Source: Cladobotryum mycophilum (taxonomy: Eukaryota; Ascomycota; Sordariomycetes; Hypocreales; Hypocreaceae). From it: 64,000 nt of DNA. Below, piece by piece: positions 25,107 to 36,301 of the stretch. The position numbers were made by a program, and so were the translations under genes. Under the pieces are notes generated by a model. That model was not told the DNA's origin, did no database searches, and was given only the letters and a program-made list of their open reading frames with translations. The first letter of the stretch is position 1. Every line of letters starts with the position of its first letter. Location of the stretch: contig CM071590.1 of the NCBI GenBank assembly GCA_036429605.1, forward strand, positions 124,001-188,000, in the 5' to 3' direction.

Positions 25107-26870
25107 TATTTAGACGATGGGATCCTCGGGCATAATGCAACATGTTGATGAGCAATGTGGGTAGGCGAAGGATGAGTGTTTTTACTTGGTGCATAGCATG
25201 GCCAGGAAAAATGGACTGGGATAAGTTGCAACAATAGTTACATATGTCAATTCAGGTGCCTCCCGCATGCAAGGCCTTTTATGCCCTGCTTTCATCCAAT
25301 CAGAGGTGCATGCTATGGTCCTCGCTACCGCTCAATAGCTAATAATCACATTCACTATTTTCACCATCGCAATCGCAGTCCACTTCCATCGAAGTGCTCT
25401 CTATGTCGCTATCTTTTTCTAATACCTCAAGATCTAAGAGGTCTTCTTCAAATTTTTCGTGAGATACCTATTGATCCTCTGTAATGGTGAGGATTATTAA
25501 ACGACAATACCATGCCAGAAGGCTATTTGTCGGATTGCCATTGCAGTGATAAAGGGAAGTGGGCCAGTTCCGTCTGTTCAAGGAGTAAGCAAAAGCGGAT
25601 GCTAGTATTTCGCGCGGTCGCAAGCCACAAAAATATAACGCCTATTTTTAGAACCACAGCAACCCGACCACAGATACGCCAACCACGGCTAAATCCCGGT
25701 TCAGCTGCTATAAGATTTTACAGGCGCTACGAATATTGTTGACTCGTTTATGTACTAAACTAAACATACCCTGCCTGGTATTTTGGACATCACCGACCCC
25801 CCAGCTCAGGGTCATCTGATAGGGAATACTATTGGAGGAGAGAAACAATTAAAAAAGATTTATTCTGCCTAGACTCCTGAGAAGTAAACGTAAGCTTGAA
25901 AATTACAGCCTTTGTTTGTAAATCTAATGTAGTGATCTCTACGTAGTTGAAGATAATTGTTGTCCTTGGGAGATTGCAACCTTCCAATCACCCCCAACAT
26001 AGCCATACTCAGTGCAACCATTCCCTGCCGGATCCCGCATTCAGGGAATCTGAGCCACCAAGGAATATCTAACCTGTCCGGCAGTCACCTACTTGAACTA
26101 ATTAACTTGATAAATTATTGTATGCTCGGAAAAACAGCACATACACCGCTAGAAATCAGATCAGCAACACAATTGTCGACTATAGGATAAGGGAAAGGCC
26201 AAGAAGATACATAAAGCATTGCTACAAAACCCTGATATAACTCACTAATACGTAATATATCATAAACTCCCGCATTTACCGCATCCGCAAATTTGGTCCA
26301 AGGCATATCTGATCCATTTCTAATATTGGAGAATGAGGGACTTTTGTCCATGTATATAGTACAGGTAACCCGTCATGGTTCCATTATGCTCCAGAGGAAG
26401 CCATTCAATGTGTTTAGGTCTCTGGTCCCATGGTTCAACCGGAAGTGGATATTCAACCTGCCAAGAGAGGTCATCCAATTTAATTCCACATGCTGAGTGG
26501 AGAGTTGGGCAGGGGATGTGATCTCAGACAAAGTTATCACCCGAGAATGAACCGTATTACATCTTGAATCAAGAAATGCTATAGGCTACTATAATACCTG
26601 CAGGTGCATAAGTGGGCTGATGATGATTCAGTTCAATATGGCTAAACCATGGGAATACATGATGCCCCGTGATAGCTTCGTTTGCTGCCAAAGAGCATCA
26701 GACCAGTGTAAGTGGCTGGGACTGTGGATATGCCCTTGACTCTACGACTATAAGAATGCTGGATTATACTCTGTTACCTCTCCCTCTATCCGCTTCATCA
26801 TCAATCATCACCCAAGTATCTACTCAGTACAAAGACGATCTCGGCTTGCACTACACACCTTTCAATCAAA
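25107..26870. other. Intergenic region, PKS to monooxygenase
   Basis: About 1.76 kb between two genes on the same strand. Small open frames (for example 25957-26190) show no motif. It should hold the PKS terminator and the monooxygenase promoter. I see no repeat or remnant. Confidence 0.5.
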
Positions 26871-28843
26871 ATGAGTGTTCAACCGTCCTACCTTGTTCAA
26901 ACTGAATGCTTAGTCGTTGGTGCCGGACCAGCAGGCGGTGCTCTTGCAGCCTTTCTCGGTCAGAATGGTAGCTGGAACCCTAAGATTTTCTTCAATGTTC
27001 ATCATCGATCAACCTAACCTAACTTACATGTCGACAGGTCTGAAGGGTTTAGTTATCTCAAATGCTGCAGGAACTACTCTGACTCCACGAGCCCATGCTG
27101 TCAATCCCTTTGCTCTTGGTATGTTGTATTCACAGCCACCTGTCAAATTTCGAAGTGTTTAACTTGTCCACAGAGTGCCTCCGTGATATTGATGCAGAAC
27201 ACGAGTCAATCAAGGCAGGAACAACTGGAGATTGGTTCAAGGCACAACGATGGTGTCGAAGCATGGTTGATATTGAGTATGGTAGGGTAGGCTACTGGGG
27301 AGGTCATCCTGATACTCAGGTAAGTCAAGCACATACAAGTCATATTTGACTATGGAACTAACTATCTACTCAGCGTGATCTCGCCATGGCATCTCCATGC
27401 GAATACATTGACCTCCCTCAAACGCACCTCGAACCAATCTTGCTCAAGCATGCGAATCATTTTGGGTTCGACATCAAGTTCATGCACGAGCTTATTGGTA
27501 TTGATCGAAAGTCCGAGGAAGAGGTTCTCTGCACAGTCAAAGACCACCTTTCCAACAGCATTTACCAGATCAAGACGAAATATCTCTTTGGAGCCGATGG
27601 GGGGCGAAGCACTGTTGGTCGCTCGCTAGAGTTCAAATTCAAAAAGTCGCCATCCTTTGGCGTGGCATGCAATATCTTGCTGAATGCAGATTTGGAGCAT
27701 CTCATGCGCCATCGACACGCGCAGTTGCACTGGGTCATGAACCCCAATCAAAACACTGCCTTTGGAACTGCTCCGCTGTTCAGAATGGTTAAGCCCTGGC
27801 GCCAATGGCTCCTAGTCTGTTTTACGCCAAACACCAATGAGGACCCCTTTAAGAATTTGAGAACAGACAGCCCTGAATTACACGCGTTCATCAAGGAGAT
27901 GATTGGAGATGATTCTGTCAAGGTCGAAGTCCTTAGATTGGATCCTTGGGTTTGCCGAGAAACAGTTGCAGAATGGTATTCTCTCGGAAGCAATATCCAC
28001 CTGCTAGGTGATGCGGCACATCGCCACCCTCCGGCATACGGCCTCGGCAGTAACACATGCATTCAAGATGCCTATAACCTAGCTTGGAAGGTTGCATATG
28101 TGCAACGGGGACTTGCTGGTCCTGGATTGCTAGAGTCCTATAACGATGAGCGTCAGCCTGTTGGAGCGACCCTGGTGCGGGAGGCAAATGCAGGATTGGA
28201 TGCCCATGCCGCGGTTTGGGACGCCTTGGGCATGATGGCAAATTCTCAAGAACAAGGGACACGGCAGCTCGAGGAATTAAACGAGGCAACAGAAGCTGGC
28301 GCCTCTAGACGGGTAAAATTGCACAACGCTTTGGAGAGTGTGCGTCGCGAAGGTGAGAGTTTGGGCCTAGCAATGAACCAGTGGTATGCATCCCAGGCAA
28401 TCTACGTTGCCGACGAAGATGGCCCAAGACCTACGCTTCAAGGGGACCCCATTGTTAAGGTCCAGATTTCGACTTATCCCGGAAGTCGGTTACCTCATGC
28501 TTGGCTTGATATACCGACGCGTCGACAGCCCATCTCAACACAGGATATAGCTGGCCATGGCGCCTTCTGCATCATTACTGGAAATGGAGGGGAGGCTTGG
28601 AAAGAAGCTGCTGTGAAAATCTCAGAAAAGACTGGCATCCCAATTCGAGCTTATGGCATCGGATTTGGCCTCGACTATCACGACGTGCACCGAGATTGGT
28701 ATGATAGAAGAGAAGTCAATGAGGATGGATGTGTACTGGTACGGCCTGATAGATATGTGGCCTGGAGGTCGATGAAGGTGGTCGATGACTGTTTCTCAAA
28801 GCTTTCACATGTCATGAGCAAGATTTTGGACAAGACATTTTAG
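26871..28843 (+). CDS. FAD-dependent monooxygenase, phenol hydroxylase/TetX-like class A
   Basis: Exons 26871-26967, 27038-27118, 27174-27319 and 27374-28843 give 597 residues. Seen: an N-terminal Rossmann motif V-V-G-A-G-P-A-G-G (about 15-23), the D-G strand G-A-D-G-G-R-S, and the second FAD motif G-D-A-A-H-R-H-P-P-A-Y-G-L-G in the middle, followed by a C-terminal thioredoxin-like part as in phenol-hydroxylase-type enzymes. Family members use NADPH and O2 to hydroxylate or epoxidise aromatic or unsaturated substrates. It is the next gene after the PKS on the same strand, which makes oxidation of the polyketide the likely role (inference). The stop is TAG at 28841-28843. Confidence 0.92.
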
Positions 28844-29266
28844 CTACTTGTTTTTGGGCGAAATTCGTGGAGAGGGGTCAACATTTAGAAGCTTCTATTC
28901 AACATAAAGCGCTAGATAACAAATCATATAAAAAAATGAGACGTGTCTTGTAAATCTGATTTGGATATTCACAATGTGACCAGTCTCATATGTAAATGAA
29001 TTAGCTGCCGGCGCCGCACAAATTACCCATTCAAGAACGGAGGCATTTGAACCGATTGACACCTACATAAAGACGGGGTAAATTGCATCATCATTTACCA
29101 TCCCATCTTAAGGTATAATACTACATAATCTACTCTGTACTTTTGTCCAATATTCTTCACATATATACGCCTTCCAAAACAAGCAATTACTACTGTATCA
29201 GTTATGTACTCTGCTCCGGATAAGCTTACTTGAGATGCATTCGGCCGAAAGATGCATTATTACTAT

Positions 29267-29376
29267 GTAGTCTTAATTGATTCGGACAAAGCTATAAGTG
29301 GAAATTAATAGTGGAAATTAATAGAGAAAAATGGAGAAAATCGTGCAGTAGCCTTGTCCGAATTAATTGAGACTAC
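29267..29376. repeat. Imperfect inverted repeat, 23-bp arms (MITE-like)
   Basis: Arms at 29267-29289 and 29354-29376 are reverse complements with two mismatches; the core is TCGGACAA / TTGTCCGA. The 64-bp spacer contains a direct duplication of GTGGAAATTAATA. The whole unit is about 110 bp, the size of a small foldback or MITE. No clear target duplication was confirmed. Confidence 0.7.
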
Positions 29377-29525
29377 GATACGAGTTATCTCACTGGACCG
29401 AATTGCTTAACCCCTCCATGCGGACAATGTCTCGGTCAAAAAAGTCACATCGTGGATCACGGAGTAGTTTGACAATCCAAGCATCTAGACTGAGATATTT
29501 GCTGTTCCCTGGCACGATGAGAGCA

Positions 29526-29531
29526 TATAAA
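29526..29531 (+). promoter_or_regulatory. TATA box of the secreted protein gene
   Basis: TATAAA, 117 bp before the ATG at 29643, followed by a pyrimidine-rich leader ending AACAGTTCAAAATG. This arrangement is common for highly expressed fungal genes. Confidence 0.6.
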
Positions 29532-29642
29532 GGTGTCTGGCGCCCGTTGGATATCTTTTTCTCCTCACCAGTCAACGACTTTGCAAGTTACTTCTATTCT
29601 CATTTCTTTCAATCTTTCTCCCGCTAGCAATAACAGTTCAAA

Positions 29643-30248
29643 ATGATTGCCAAGTCTGTCGCAGCCGCTTTGGCTTTGGCCGTTGCCAGCACCTCAGCAG
29701 CCCCAGTAGATAACGCTGGCCTTCTCTCCTTCAACGTTATTACTTCCGATTACAAAAATGCGGATGGAGTCCGTCTCCAGCTTCGTCCCAACCAGTACGA
29801 AACTGAATACGGCTTTCCCGCTGGAAGCTTTTTCTATCTAGGCGTTGACAAGTCATCCTACAACCTAGTAGGCACAATCCAGGACGGCAGTCTCATTTCT
29901 TGGACCAGTGGCCCAACCAACGACAAGATCGGCTACCTGAGTCTGAAAGAGCAATGGGACGATGGCAAAACTTCTCAGTACATCATTAGCTTCGGTAACC
30001 CTAAGCTGTACGCCAATGCCACTGATAACCAGTGGTCCCTCAACGACAAAGTTGGCGTCAAGCCCATCTTGGTCCATGGCCAGGATGTCAATCTCACTGG
30101 CAGATTTCAACTCTGCAATGCTGATTTTAACACCAAGGCCGGTTCGTGGCAGTATTTGTCTTACATCACGTACGATAAGGCTCAAGGCCTCGCCCACAAT
30201 ATCCCCGGCTGTATCGACGCCGCTGTCTTGATCGGCCATGACTACTAA
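29643..30248 (+). CDS. Small secreted protein, unknown function
   Basis: An intronless 201-residue protein. Residues 1-20 form a clear signal peptide (Lys4, an Ala/Leu/Val-rich core, S-A-A-P cleavage region). The mature part is rich in aromatic, Gly and Asn residues, has N-glycosylation sequons (N-A-T, N-L-T) and two Cys near the end (in L-C-N-A and P-G-C-I) that could form one disulfide. The overall plan resembles secreted cell-wall proteins of the PhiA type, but I cannot claim homology. A strong TATA promoter suggests high expression. It is not an obvious member of the polyketide pathway. Confidence 0.8.
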   Translation: MIAKSVAAALALAVASTSAAPVDNAGLLSFNVITSDYKNADGVRLQLRPNQYETEYGFPAGSFFYLGVDKSSYNLVGTIQDGSLISWTSGPTNDKIGYLSLKEQWDDGKTSQYIISFGNPKLYANATDNQWSLNDKVGVKPILVHGQDVNLTGRFQLCNADFNTKAGSWQYLSYITYDKAQGLAHNIPGCIDAAVLIGHDY

Positions 30249-31078
30249 GGATAAAACAACGTGATAACTAAAGGGTGAAGGGCAAGGAAGAACATCGAAA
30301 AATTGCTCTGAGGCAAGGCATGATAAGCGCTCATTTGCAATCCTCCTCGATGGGAGGAGAATCGCTGGGATATAAAGAACATCGATTAATTCTCTCTATT
30401 CTCGGTCAACTGCACTGCATGTGTCTTGCTAGCATGGTTTAACTGAATCCTGATTAAAACAACTCCATTATTATTTAACCACAAATTATTAAATCCATAT
30501 TGCCTAGCTTTTTCAAGTAATTTAAACATTTATATGTCCATATGGAATCGTCATCCATTAAAATTCGGTCAATTCTGTAGTCCATTATTCCACAAGCTGG
30601 ACTATCCTTAACCGTATGGCTTTTACTGCTTTCCTTTCCTAAAAATAAAAAATAAAAAATAAAAAAATAAAAAAAACTAGACAAATCCATGGATATTAGC
30701 AGTATCAAAGTTCCAGTGAGTAAAGGGTGCGCTAGTTCACAGTATACGGTTGCAATAATCCCCAGGGGGTCTTCGTAGAGCGTTCTCTGGTAGATTTACA
30801 TGACACAAGATAACAACGGATTAGGAAGGTCATGCATTGGGCAGAATGTGACATGATCCGATATGCTTGGGCTCAAATAACCATATTTTGTCCGAGACTT
30901 GGAGAAATCTCAACCGGTAAGCATAATCATATTTCAGTGTATTGCATTCTTGGTAATAATCTCTTAGGTACAAAAGTACGGTCCTCTCCCAAAATGCTAG
31001 GCCCATTCCCCCCTCACTTATCGTTGCCCCGAAGGCTTCTAACAATCCCAGCACACGCTTACAGAACACCGTCAGAGC
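30249..31078. other. Intergenic region with A-rich low-complexity tract
   Basis: About 830 bp without a gene. It contains an A-rich run with T interruptions at 30641-30677 and otherwise nothing recognised. Confidence 0.5.
30641..30677. repeat. A-rich low-complexity tract (AAAAAAT repeats)
   Basis: A short run of AAAAAT/AAAAAAT units. Simple-sequence DNA, possibly polymorphic in length. Confidence 0.8.
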
Positions 31079-31733
31079 TTAAAGCAGACCAAGCAAATCC
31101 TGGTTACTCATGCAGTACGCATCGCACTGTCGAATAGGAGGCATCCCATCTCGTGCGTCATCTTGTAGCGCTGGGCCAATGGCCTGAGCTAGTGCAGTGA
31201 TATTTGCATCGCCATAAGCTACCAAGGCGTTTTGGACACTCTTCAATGTACTTGCATCAGGGCTCTTGTTTGTACGCGACAAAATGTCTATACTTGCCAG
31301 AGTGTTGGTCAAGGCTGTAAAAGAAGAATATGAGACGCGATATCCAACACCATGGCAGTCATAACCCCAAGCTAGAACCTCCAAGAAATCGGTGGCGCCT
31401 TGCAGAATTCCAGTTGCAGAATAGTTGTACACTGCAGGTGTTAAAGTTGGAGTGTCCACCCCATAAGATGTAAAGACGGTGTTAATGGTGGTCAGTTGGA
31501 AACTTGAGAGGTCGGTTCGAGGCCCCGTCGGCTTGTGTAGATCAATGGGCAAGGTACTGTATTGAAGATTGCGCATAAAGGCATTTGGAGATGAGGAGTT
31601 TGTCTGATACCAGTATCCAAAATCCCATCCTACAGGTGGGGGATCCAAGGCACTGGGTAGTGCCCAATTGTTGGAGGAAACCGAACAGAAACAGGAGTGC
31701 CGCCGCAATGATTGCCCGGGTGCGCCATTCCGC
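31079..31733 (-). CDS. Uncharacterised secreted or membrane-anchored protein, 5' end unresolved
   Basis: A minus-strand frame of about 209 codons ends at 31079 and is protein-like: several N-glycosylation sequons (N-S-S, N-Y-S, N-I-T), aromatic-rich segments (V-G-W-D-F-G-Y-W-Y) and two Cys near the C-terminus. It has no ATG of its own. An ATG at 31733 opens a different frame with a short basic start and a strongly hydrophobic helix (A-I-I-A-A-A-L-L-F-L-F-G-F-L), an ideal signal anchor, which would have to shift by one frame near 31670 to join. No normal-sized intron bridges the two; a 40-nt one (GTTTCT...CCCAG) is conceivable. So the gene is either misread, uses a tiny intron, or carries a frameshift. 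Function unknown. Confidence 0.45.
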
Positions 31734-33306
31734 CATTAGACAGCCATAGGAGAAAAAGCCCCTGTTTAATATGGTGCCCAATCATTGTAGATTCCAAACC
31801 GTGATAATGATGAACCAGTGAGCGAATAGAGAGGAGTATTTGCTTACAGAATAAAACGGCTATCTCCAACCAGAACGCGATGTCGCAGTCCTTTAAATAC
31901 TCGGAAAACCACTCAACACCAAAGTACAGAAGCTACTCTCTCACAATAATTTTCTGGAGGGAACGCAGCCAGTTCTCGGGAACGGAACTCGGCCAACAGA
32001 GCATAAACAACTCATGATGGCTACGATGCTGCAAATTTGACCTGACGATAGATGTAGTGCTTATGGGCTGACGAGTTATGTCTTTACCTGCATACGCCAG
32101 TGCTTGACGCTACTTTGGATGGCCTCATATCCCCTTACAGTAGCCAACTTGGGACAGTTCTTCATGTTTAAGACTATCCGCTGAAGCCGGAATGATGGCA
32201 CATGCCCATCTGATCTGCAGTAAAACAATACCCAATATTGCTTTTTGGCAGATTAGCCAGCGAATAGGCGTAGCTATTCATCGCCCACCCCGCAGTTTGT
32301 TCACTTTGCCCACCCAAGCTGACCATGTTGGGCGGAGACACTTGATCGAGACCAAGAAAGTAACCCGACGCTTTCAACCTCTTGCCGTCGCCTGTTCCCG
32401 TTGTTCCCCCGGCGGCTCTCGGTCCATGGCGCACGCTACACTCAATACAGACTCAACAATAAACAGCCTCGGACTAAGCATGCGACGGAATAGAAACACA
32501 ATGTTCGTTCACTGGCGGTTTGAAGATGACCCTCAAGAGGGGTGGCAAGGGGCGGGGGGAATACGGGTCTGGGCCGACACCTCTTCAGTGTAAGTTCAGT
32601 GGTGAGTGGTTGAAGACCCGTGTTTTTTCCCACCACACGGCCGGTTGCTTCACAAACATGGATGTTTAAGACAAGGTGTTTTTAATTAGGTAAAAGAATC
32701 CCCTTCTTGACCTTTCATCGAAATGCAAAATGGCCAAGACACTTAGTCAGAATATCTTAGTATGCATCTTACCAGTACAAATCCGCCAATAAGAGCTGTT
32801 ATTGACTCTTAGTCAGAATACTGATGATTTATGGCTGGCGAGACCTTGACTCTGACCAAAAAAAAAAAAAAAAGAGTGATGCAGACACTTCATGGTGGGT
32901 TGGTCCATATCAACACACATGTAAGATTCTGCATGTCTTGAAGAGACTTCTAAGGCAGATTGAGTTTGGACTTTGGCGAATATTTTAATTTTCCTGTTAT
33001 TGTAAAAATAAAAGCCGTTCATTCATGTGACCTAGTTTTGTCATATGATTGTCCTCTGCCAAGCATTACACCTATCCAATTGAGGGACCTGATGCAGGGT
33101 TCCACGAAGAACCTAGATGTCCCGAAACCGTACAGCGTTGTATCGCAAGACAAGTTTGCTCTTGGCAAAAAAAGCTAAGTAATAAGGTGGCAATGTTCTA
33201 CAGTGTCTGACAAACAGCTATTGATTCGTATAAAGCAAGGCCCTTGCTCTGCCCTAGGCACTCTTGCATCGCACAACAACCAAAGTCATAACACTACTCA
33301 TTTACA
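31734..33306. other. Intergenic region, no supported gene
   Basis: About 1.57 kb. Open frames of 86-133 codons overlap on both strands at 32174-32593, but neither has motifs or splice context. A poly-A run lies at about 32859-32873. The TATA box for the next gene is at 33229. Confidence 0.45.
33229..33234 (+). promoter_or_regulatory. TATA box of the HsbA-like gene
   Basis: TATAAA, 78 bp before the ATG at 33307, with a C/A-rich leader (GCACAACAACC). Confidence 0.6.
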
Positions 33307-33949
33307 ATGATGATTAAATCTCTTACCGTCGTTACTGTCGCTTTGACAGCGTTTCAGGTCCAGGCCTCGATCTCAGCAACAGAGTTTGCCCAAAAGCTTC
33401 AAGCTATGGGTGGATCTGCCGACGATACTCGCTATAAGATTACGACCGTGACTCCCCAGACTAGATACCAAGTCGTGCCAGTAAGCAATCAATTAACATC
33501 TACATGCTTTTTGTGGAGCGCCTATCACTAATTATATATACAGCAAATATTAACGGCATTTGACAAGCTTTCTGATCTCAATATGCAACAGGCGGATGAA
33601 ATTTCAGCTGATCCCAATTGGGCAACCATCGACCAGACACTCATCGGCGATGCTTGGACCAACGTATGCATACCTGATAGTATTACACGATGCTTCCTCC
33701 CTAACTTGAGTCTAATAGGTCATTTCAGCCGAGATTTCCATGTTGGATTCTCTCGTTGCCAAGAAGGACGTTCTAAAGAGGTCATCAGTGTCTATTCATC
33801 TTTCGCTCGGCACCTACAAAGCCGCAGCAAACTTTCTCGCCGATCGCGTATCATCAGCCGTTCATTCTGATCAGGTCAAGTACAAAGTTGGCAAAGCCAG
33901 TTCCCAGCTCAATATTGCATTTTCCGGCGCACTGGAGACGTACGCTTAA
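33307..33949 (+). CDS. Secreted HsbA-like (hydrophobic surface-binding) protein
   Basis: Exons 33307-33480, 33544-33663 and 33719-33949 give 174 residues. Residues 1-21 are a signal peptide. The mature part is an all-helical, Cys-free amphipathic sequence. The C-terminal half shows the pattern of the HsbA/galactomannoprotein family (PF12296): L-D-x-L-V-A-K-K, then a Leu/Lys helix, A-A-N-F-L-A-D, and the ending I-A-F-S-G-A-L-E-T-Y. Such proteins coat hydrophobic surfaces and help recruit enzymes, or are cell-wall antigens. The family call rests on pattern, not an alignment. Both introns have standard GTAAGC/GTATGC donors. Confidence 0.7.
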
Positions 33950-34192
33950 GTCAGATAGAGTATTATGTATATTTTGAGCATCACTAAAAGTTTGCCATGG
34001 GTGTGGCTTCGGAATGGCAATTGAACTGCCAGATTGGCTAACATATGGGAATACGACAAATGTCATTGCCATGGTAGTACCAGCAGGCTAGGGAATCCAA
34101 GAGTAGAATAGGATTAGATGGAAAAAGACGTCAAATATTCCACCATATCATTGAGAAGCAACAGTGATTGAGGTACACATTCTCGTCCATCC

Positions 34193-35026
34193 TCAAGCCT
34201 CTTCCGACTGTGCCCTCATCGACTCAACAATGCCCGTCATGGCAGGTTTCAGGTCTGCTAATAGAATTCTACGCGCAGAAGGCCTCCAACCTAGCTCTGT
34301 CGGGAATCGTTCCTGCTCAAGCCAAATTCTCAAGCGATTCTTGGGCCCCTGAAAAGCAGACAATTCGGGCTTACTGCTGGCAGCCGGTGCCTTATCCATC
34401 ATCATCATCAATACCATGGCAGCCTCTGCAATGGTTGACATCACCTGGCTCTGGAGCATGATATTTGGCTTCGACTCTGCATCATCGCGCAGACGAGTTC
34501 TAGCAATGGATTCGACGGTGACGAACGGCGTGGGACTGTCGGCAAGAAGGGCTTCGATTCGAAAAAGGTCCGGTCTCAAGTGATGATGTTGGGGTGAATA
34601 GTCTGCTCGTGTGAGGGAGGAAATATGCTGTAGTATGTCGGGAGTGTTTAGATCCTCCAAGTCAAAAGAGTCGTGCCCCCATGCCTGGGCAAAGGCTCTG
34701 GCGGAGTCTGCAAAGGCTGGCTCGACATTCAGCACATCAGTCAGAGCGGCTTCAATTTGTTGGACCGAAACGTTGCGACCATTGTGAGGCCTTAGAAACT
34801 GTTAGAGAAGGCAATTGAAGCATCGATAGGCATGGAACAGAACATACAGGTAGTTATGGTTGGCGAGAGTATTCAGCATCGGGCATGGACTGCGGGAGTC
34901 ACAAGATGTCGGCGGAATGAAGCGTCGAACTGGCGTACCAGGACAAACGGCGGCAAGCGCAAGTGCAGCAAACGAAATAATAATTGCCGGGATCATGATG
35001 ACAGAGTGAGCCGTGACACTGAACAT
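34193..35026 (-). CDS. Heme-thiolate peroxidase (chloroperoxidase/UPO family), altered EHD motif
   Basis: Exons 35026-34848 and 34790-34193 give 258 residues, the size of short fungal peroxygenases (PF01328). An inner start at 34996 leaves a cleaner signal peptide (M-I-P-A-I-I-I-S-F-A). Seen: the heme-ligand motif S-P-C-P-M-L-N-T-L-A-N-H-N-Y-L-P (Cys48) and the distal block L-Q-H-I-S-S-L-T-R-A-D. In the family this block reads E-H-D-x-S-L-(S/T)-R, where Glu and Asp or Ser help bind Mg2+ and His assists catalysis. Here Glu is Gln114 and Asp is Ile116, while His115 and Ser118 remain. Activity may therefore be changed or lost. The splice uses acceptor TTTCTAAG. It could tailor the nearby polyketide, or be unrelated. 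Confidence 0.85.
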
Positions 35027-36301
35027 GAAGCATTCCTGGAAAGCGAGGAAAAGAAAACTTGGCGTACGTGCACTTTATGTTTTGCTGATAGCGCTGTTGG
35101 TCCGTCACCCTGGACATCCGGACAATCATGAACATTTGCTTTTTGTTCCACATTCAATTTCAACGACATTAAGACAAAAAACGATCTGGGACACTTAGCT
35201 GCCGATCTCCCGGGCGCTGCTCCCCGAGCTCTCTGACCGAGTCAACTGTCTCGTCGTGAAATTTGCGCATATCACTAAAGTTCAAAACGGTTTAAACGGT
35301 CGCTTGGCTGCAGAAGATCTTTCTCCTTGTTACACATCAAGCCTCAGAATGACGAGGAAGAAGCCAAGGCAGATCGTGCAAATGTCAAGCCCTCCCCCAG
35401 ATGCAAATTTTAGACTTAACCCTTGGCGATCTTGGCGGGCTTGGCATCACACCCCTTGCAGGGCAAAATGGATTCATTAAAATGAATAGCAGAGGCAATC
35501 TTCCGTTGACCCACTCCATTCTTTGCATCCTCGCGTAGACGCAAGGAGGGAGGACCAGCATTGTACAAGTATCAGCACGAGCTACTTGTAAGAAGCTAGG
35601 CCAAATGACAAAAAGCAAAAGGAACATGGCAAGGGACAGAAACAAATGTGGACATCGTCAGTTTGGGGCATTAGAGCTAGCTGCAGGGCTCACCATTGGA
35701 CGCCACGTTGACAAATATCAACATTGACATCACAATCCTACTACAGCAACATGATTCATGCATCACCTCCAATGTACGAATATAAGACATCTAATAGAGA
35801 ATGATCATTATTCACTCAAAAAGGGGTCATCGGCTTGCTCGCATATGCGAATAAGCTGTTCTAGATGCGTCGTCACAATGCAAGCGTCATTGGGAGGTAG
35901 GGGGTACATATTGCTTGCTTGACTGGGCTCATGGGAATTTGAAACTCACAGCCACAATGCCATAAATACACAATCGCATTCTACATTTTTTGGTTCTGCC
36001 TTGCACCCACTGATCTGGGCTGCAGGTGCACGTAGTCAATCAAGAGGACTAGAATACGTGGTTGATACAAATACAGAAACATCCACCAGCCCAAACGACA
36101 CCCGCGCACAAACAAATGCAACAAGACACATAGTACTAAGGATAGGAGATACTCCAAGAAGTTTCAAGTGATCCATTCGTCTACATCAATTTGGTATGTC
36201 TTACAAATGTGATGAACTAGGTCTACATATAAACCATCCATGTACTGTTTAGACTAAATCGTGTACATATATACTCGACCTTGTCCAAGCTTCATAAATA
36301 T
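35027..36301. other. Intergenic region, no supported gene
   Basis: About 1.27 kb between the peroxidase promoter side and the 3' end of the transporter. An 86-codon minus frame at 35645-35385 starts with a hydrophobic run, but the remainder is not protein-like. Confidence 0.45.

Larger units (their letters stand above)
28844..29642. other. Intergenic region with hairpin and promoter
   Basis: About 800 bp. It holds the imperfect inverted repeat at 29267-29376 and the TATA box at 29526 that belongs to the secreted protein gene at 29643. Nothing else is recognised. Confidence 0.5.

Noticed and set aside
32174..32593. Overlapping 86- and 133-codon frames on opposite strands
   Set aside because: Neither shows family motifs or splice sites, and they cannot both be real. 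Not enough support to choose.
35385..35645. 86-codon minus frame starting with a hydrophobic run like a signal peptide
   Set aside because: The rest of the frame is not protein-like and no promoter is visible. Hydrophobic starts arise easily by chance.
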